A DNA stretch of 36,284 bases, from NCBI RefSeq assembly GCF_022770135.1, contig NZ_JALEIL010000100.1, positions 1-36,284 on the forward strand, given 5' to 3'. A program made the position numbers and the translations under genes. Origin of the DNA: Anaerococcus sp. GTDB lineage: Bacteria; Bacillota; Clostridia; Tissierellales; Peptoniphilaceae. Shown one piece after another: positions 35,044 to 36,284 of this stretch. A model generated the notes under the pieces. That model saw nothing but the letters and a program-made list of their open reading frames with translations, was not told the DNA's origin and did no database searches. Each line of letters starts with the position of its first letter. The stretch's first letter is position 1.

Positions 35044-36284
35044 ATGAAAAAATATTTTGATAAGGCCCCAGTTGTAAGTATGAGAAATATCACCAAGCGC
35101 TTTGGCTCTAAGGAAGTCTTGACAGATATAGACTTTGAACTTCACAAGTGTGAGGTCCACGCTCTCCTTGGAGAAAATGGCGCAGGAAAGACAACCTTGA
35201 TGAATGTTCTCTACGGCATGTTTCCACCAAACGAGGGAAGTATTACAATTAATGGCAAAACTTTTGCTTCTATGACACCTAAAAAGGCGATAGATGCAGG
35301 AATCGGTATGGTGCACCAGCACTTTATGCTTATTGAGCCCTTGACTGTAACAGAAAATATTATCCTTGGCTATGAGAAATCCAAGGGATTATTCCTCGAT
35401 AGGAAGAAGGCTTACGCTGAGGTAGAAAAGATAAGCAAACAGTACAATCTAACAATCGACCCAAGGGCCAAGGTCGAAGACATATCAGTAGGTATGCAAC
35501 AAAGAGTTGAGATTCTAAAAGCCCTATATCACGGAGCTGATATCCTTATCTTCGATGAGCCAACAGCTGTTCTTACCCCACAAGAGATTGTGGAATTTAT
35601 AGAAATAGTCAAAAGACTTACTGAGCTAGACAAGTCAGTCATAATTATTACCCACAAATTATCTGAAATTAAGGCAATGGCTGATACCTGTACTATAATT
35701 AGGAGAGGTAAGTTTATTGACAAAGTCGACGTCAAAAGCGTTGATGAGAACATTTTGGCTGAGAAGATGGTAGGTCGTGATGTTAGCTTTAATGTCGACA
35801 AAAAACCAATCGAAAAGGGTGGTGTTGTCCTAAATATCGAAGATTTATGGGTTAAGGATAAGAGAGGAATCGATACTCTAAAGGGCCTTGACCTAAAGCT
35901 ACACGCTGGAGAAATCCTTGGAATTGCTGGAGTCGATGGCAATGGACAGACAGAATTAATCGATGCCATTACTGGAATGACTAAGGCAAATAGGGGAAGC
36001 GTAAATCTAAACGGAGTTGATATAACCAACGCTTCTACTAGAAAAATCCTCGATACTGGTATGAATTCTATCCCAGAAGATAGGCAAAAGCGAGGTCTTA
36101 TCCTAGAATATCCTATAAAGGACAATCTAATACTCGAAAGAGTAGGACAAGAACCATTTTCTACAAAAGGAAGACTCAACTTCAAAAATATAGACGATAA
36201 TGCCAAGGATTTGGTAGGAAAATTTGATATCAGACCAGATGACATAGAAGAAAAAGCGATGAGCCTTTCTGGTGGTAACCAACA
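35044..36284 (+). CDS. Nucleoside ABC transporter ATP-binding protein, tandem ATPase domains (3' truncated by window)
   Basis: From ATG 35044: MKKYFDKAPVVSMRNITKRFGSKEV...GENGAGKTTLMNVLYG, VHQHFMLI, FDEPTAVLTPQE, second domain GVDGNGQTELIDAI; open at edge. Absent from the ORF track because it is incomplete. Confidence 0.93.
   Translation, partial: MKKYFDKAPVVSMRNITKRFGSKEVLTDIDFELHKCEVHALLGENGAGKTTLMNVLYGMFPPNEGSITINGKTFASMTPKKAIDAGIGMVHQHFMLIEPLTVTENIILGYEKSKGLFLDRKKAYAEVEKISKQYNLTIDPRAKVEDISVGMQQRVEILKALYHGADILIFDEPTAVLTPQEIVEFIEIVKRLTELDKSVIIITHKLSEIKAMADTCTIIRRGKFIDKVDVKSVDENILAEKMVGRDVSFNVDKKPIEKGGVVLNIEDLWVKDKRGIDTLKGLDLKLHAGEILGIAGVDGNGQTELIDAITGMTKANRGSVNLNGVDITNASTRKILDTGMNSIPEDRQKRGLILEYPIKDNLILERVGQEPFSTKGRLNFKNIDDNAKDLVGKFDIRPDDIEEKAMSLSGGNQ

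Noticed and set aside
35529-36245. 238-aa minus-strand ORF
   Set aside because: Antisense to the convincing tandem ABC ATPase reading frame (35044-36284); Ser-rich shadow ORF.

Overview
The window is AT-rich Firmicutes chromosome, most like Anaerococcus/Peptoniphilus-type Tissierellia (inferred from gene content and composition). It is mostly housekeeping and transport genes: MntP, an S41/PDZ protease, MgtE, an acyl-ACP thioesterase, [FeFe]-hydrogenase maturases HydE/HydF/HydG with no hydrogenase structural gene, a methionine block (T-box, metN, metI, two metQ, then convergent metA/metY with its own T-box), a DAACS symporter, glutathione peroxidase, T-box/ileS, NUDIX, FemAB-like, a MacB-like ABC operon, ATP-cone/RlmH, DJ-1, GlpF with a glycerol-3-phosphate dehydrogenase-like protein, and a BMP-type nucleoside ABC system running off the right edge. 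The most unusual material is intergenic. (1) 14760-15300 is a tandem array of 118/130-bp units. Each carries two hairpins, one with clear compensatory changes, and potential micro-ORFs (MSKxxPKWxxRSGV...) that overlap head to tail and differ at wobble positions and by an in-frame 12-nt indel. (2) 29134-29476 is a 343-bp element with 30-bp imperfect terminal inverted repeats that are themselves hairpins, enclosing at least five further stem-loops. (3) 16671-16891 is a MITE-like element with about 50-bp inverted termini and a GC-rich core. (4) 10715-10816 is an unannotated 33-aa membrane peptide gene with its own promoter, RBS and terminator. Three T-boxes have readable specifiers (AUG, AUG, AUC), and the ileS one has a non-canonical T-box core.
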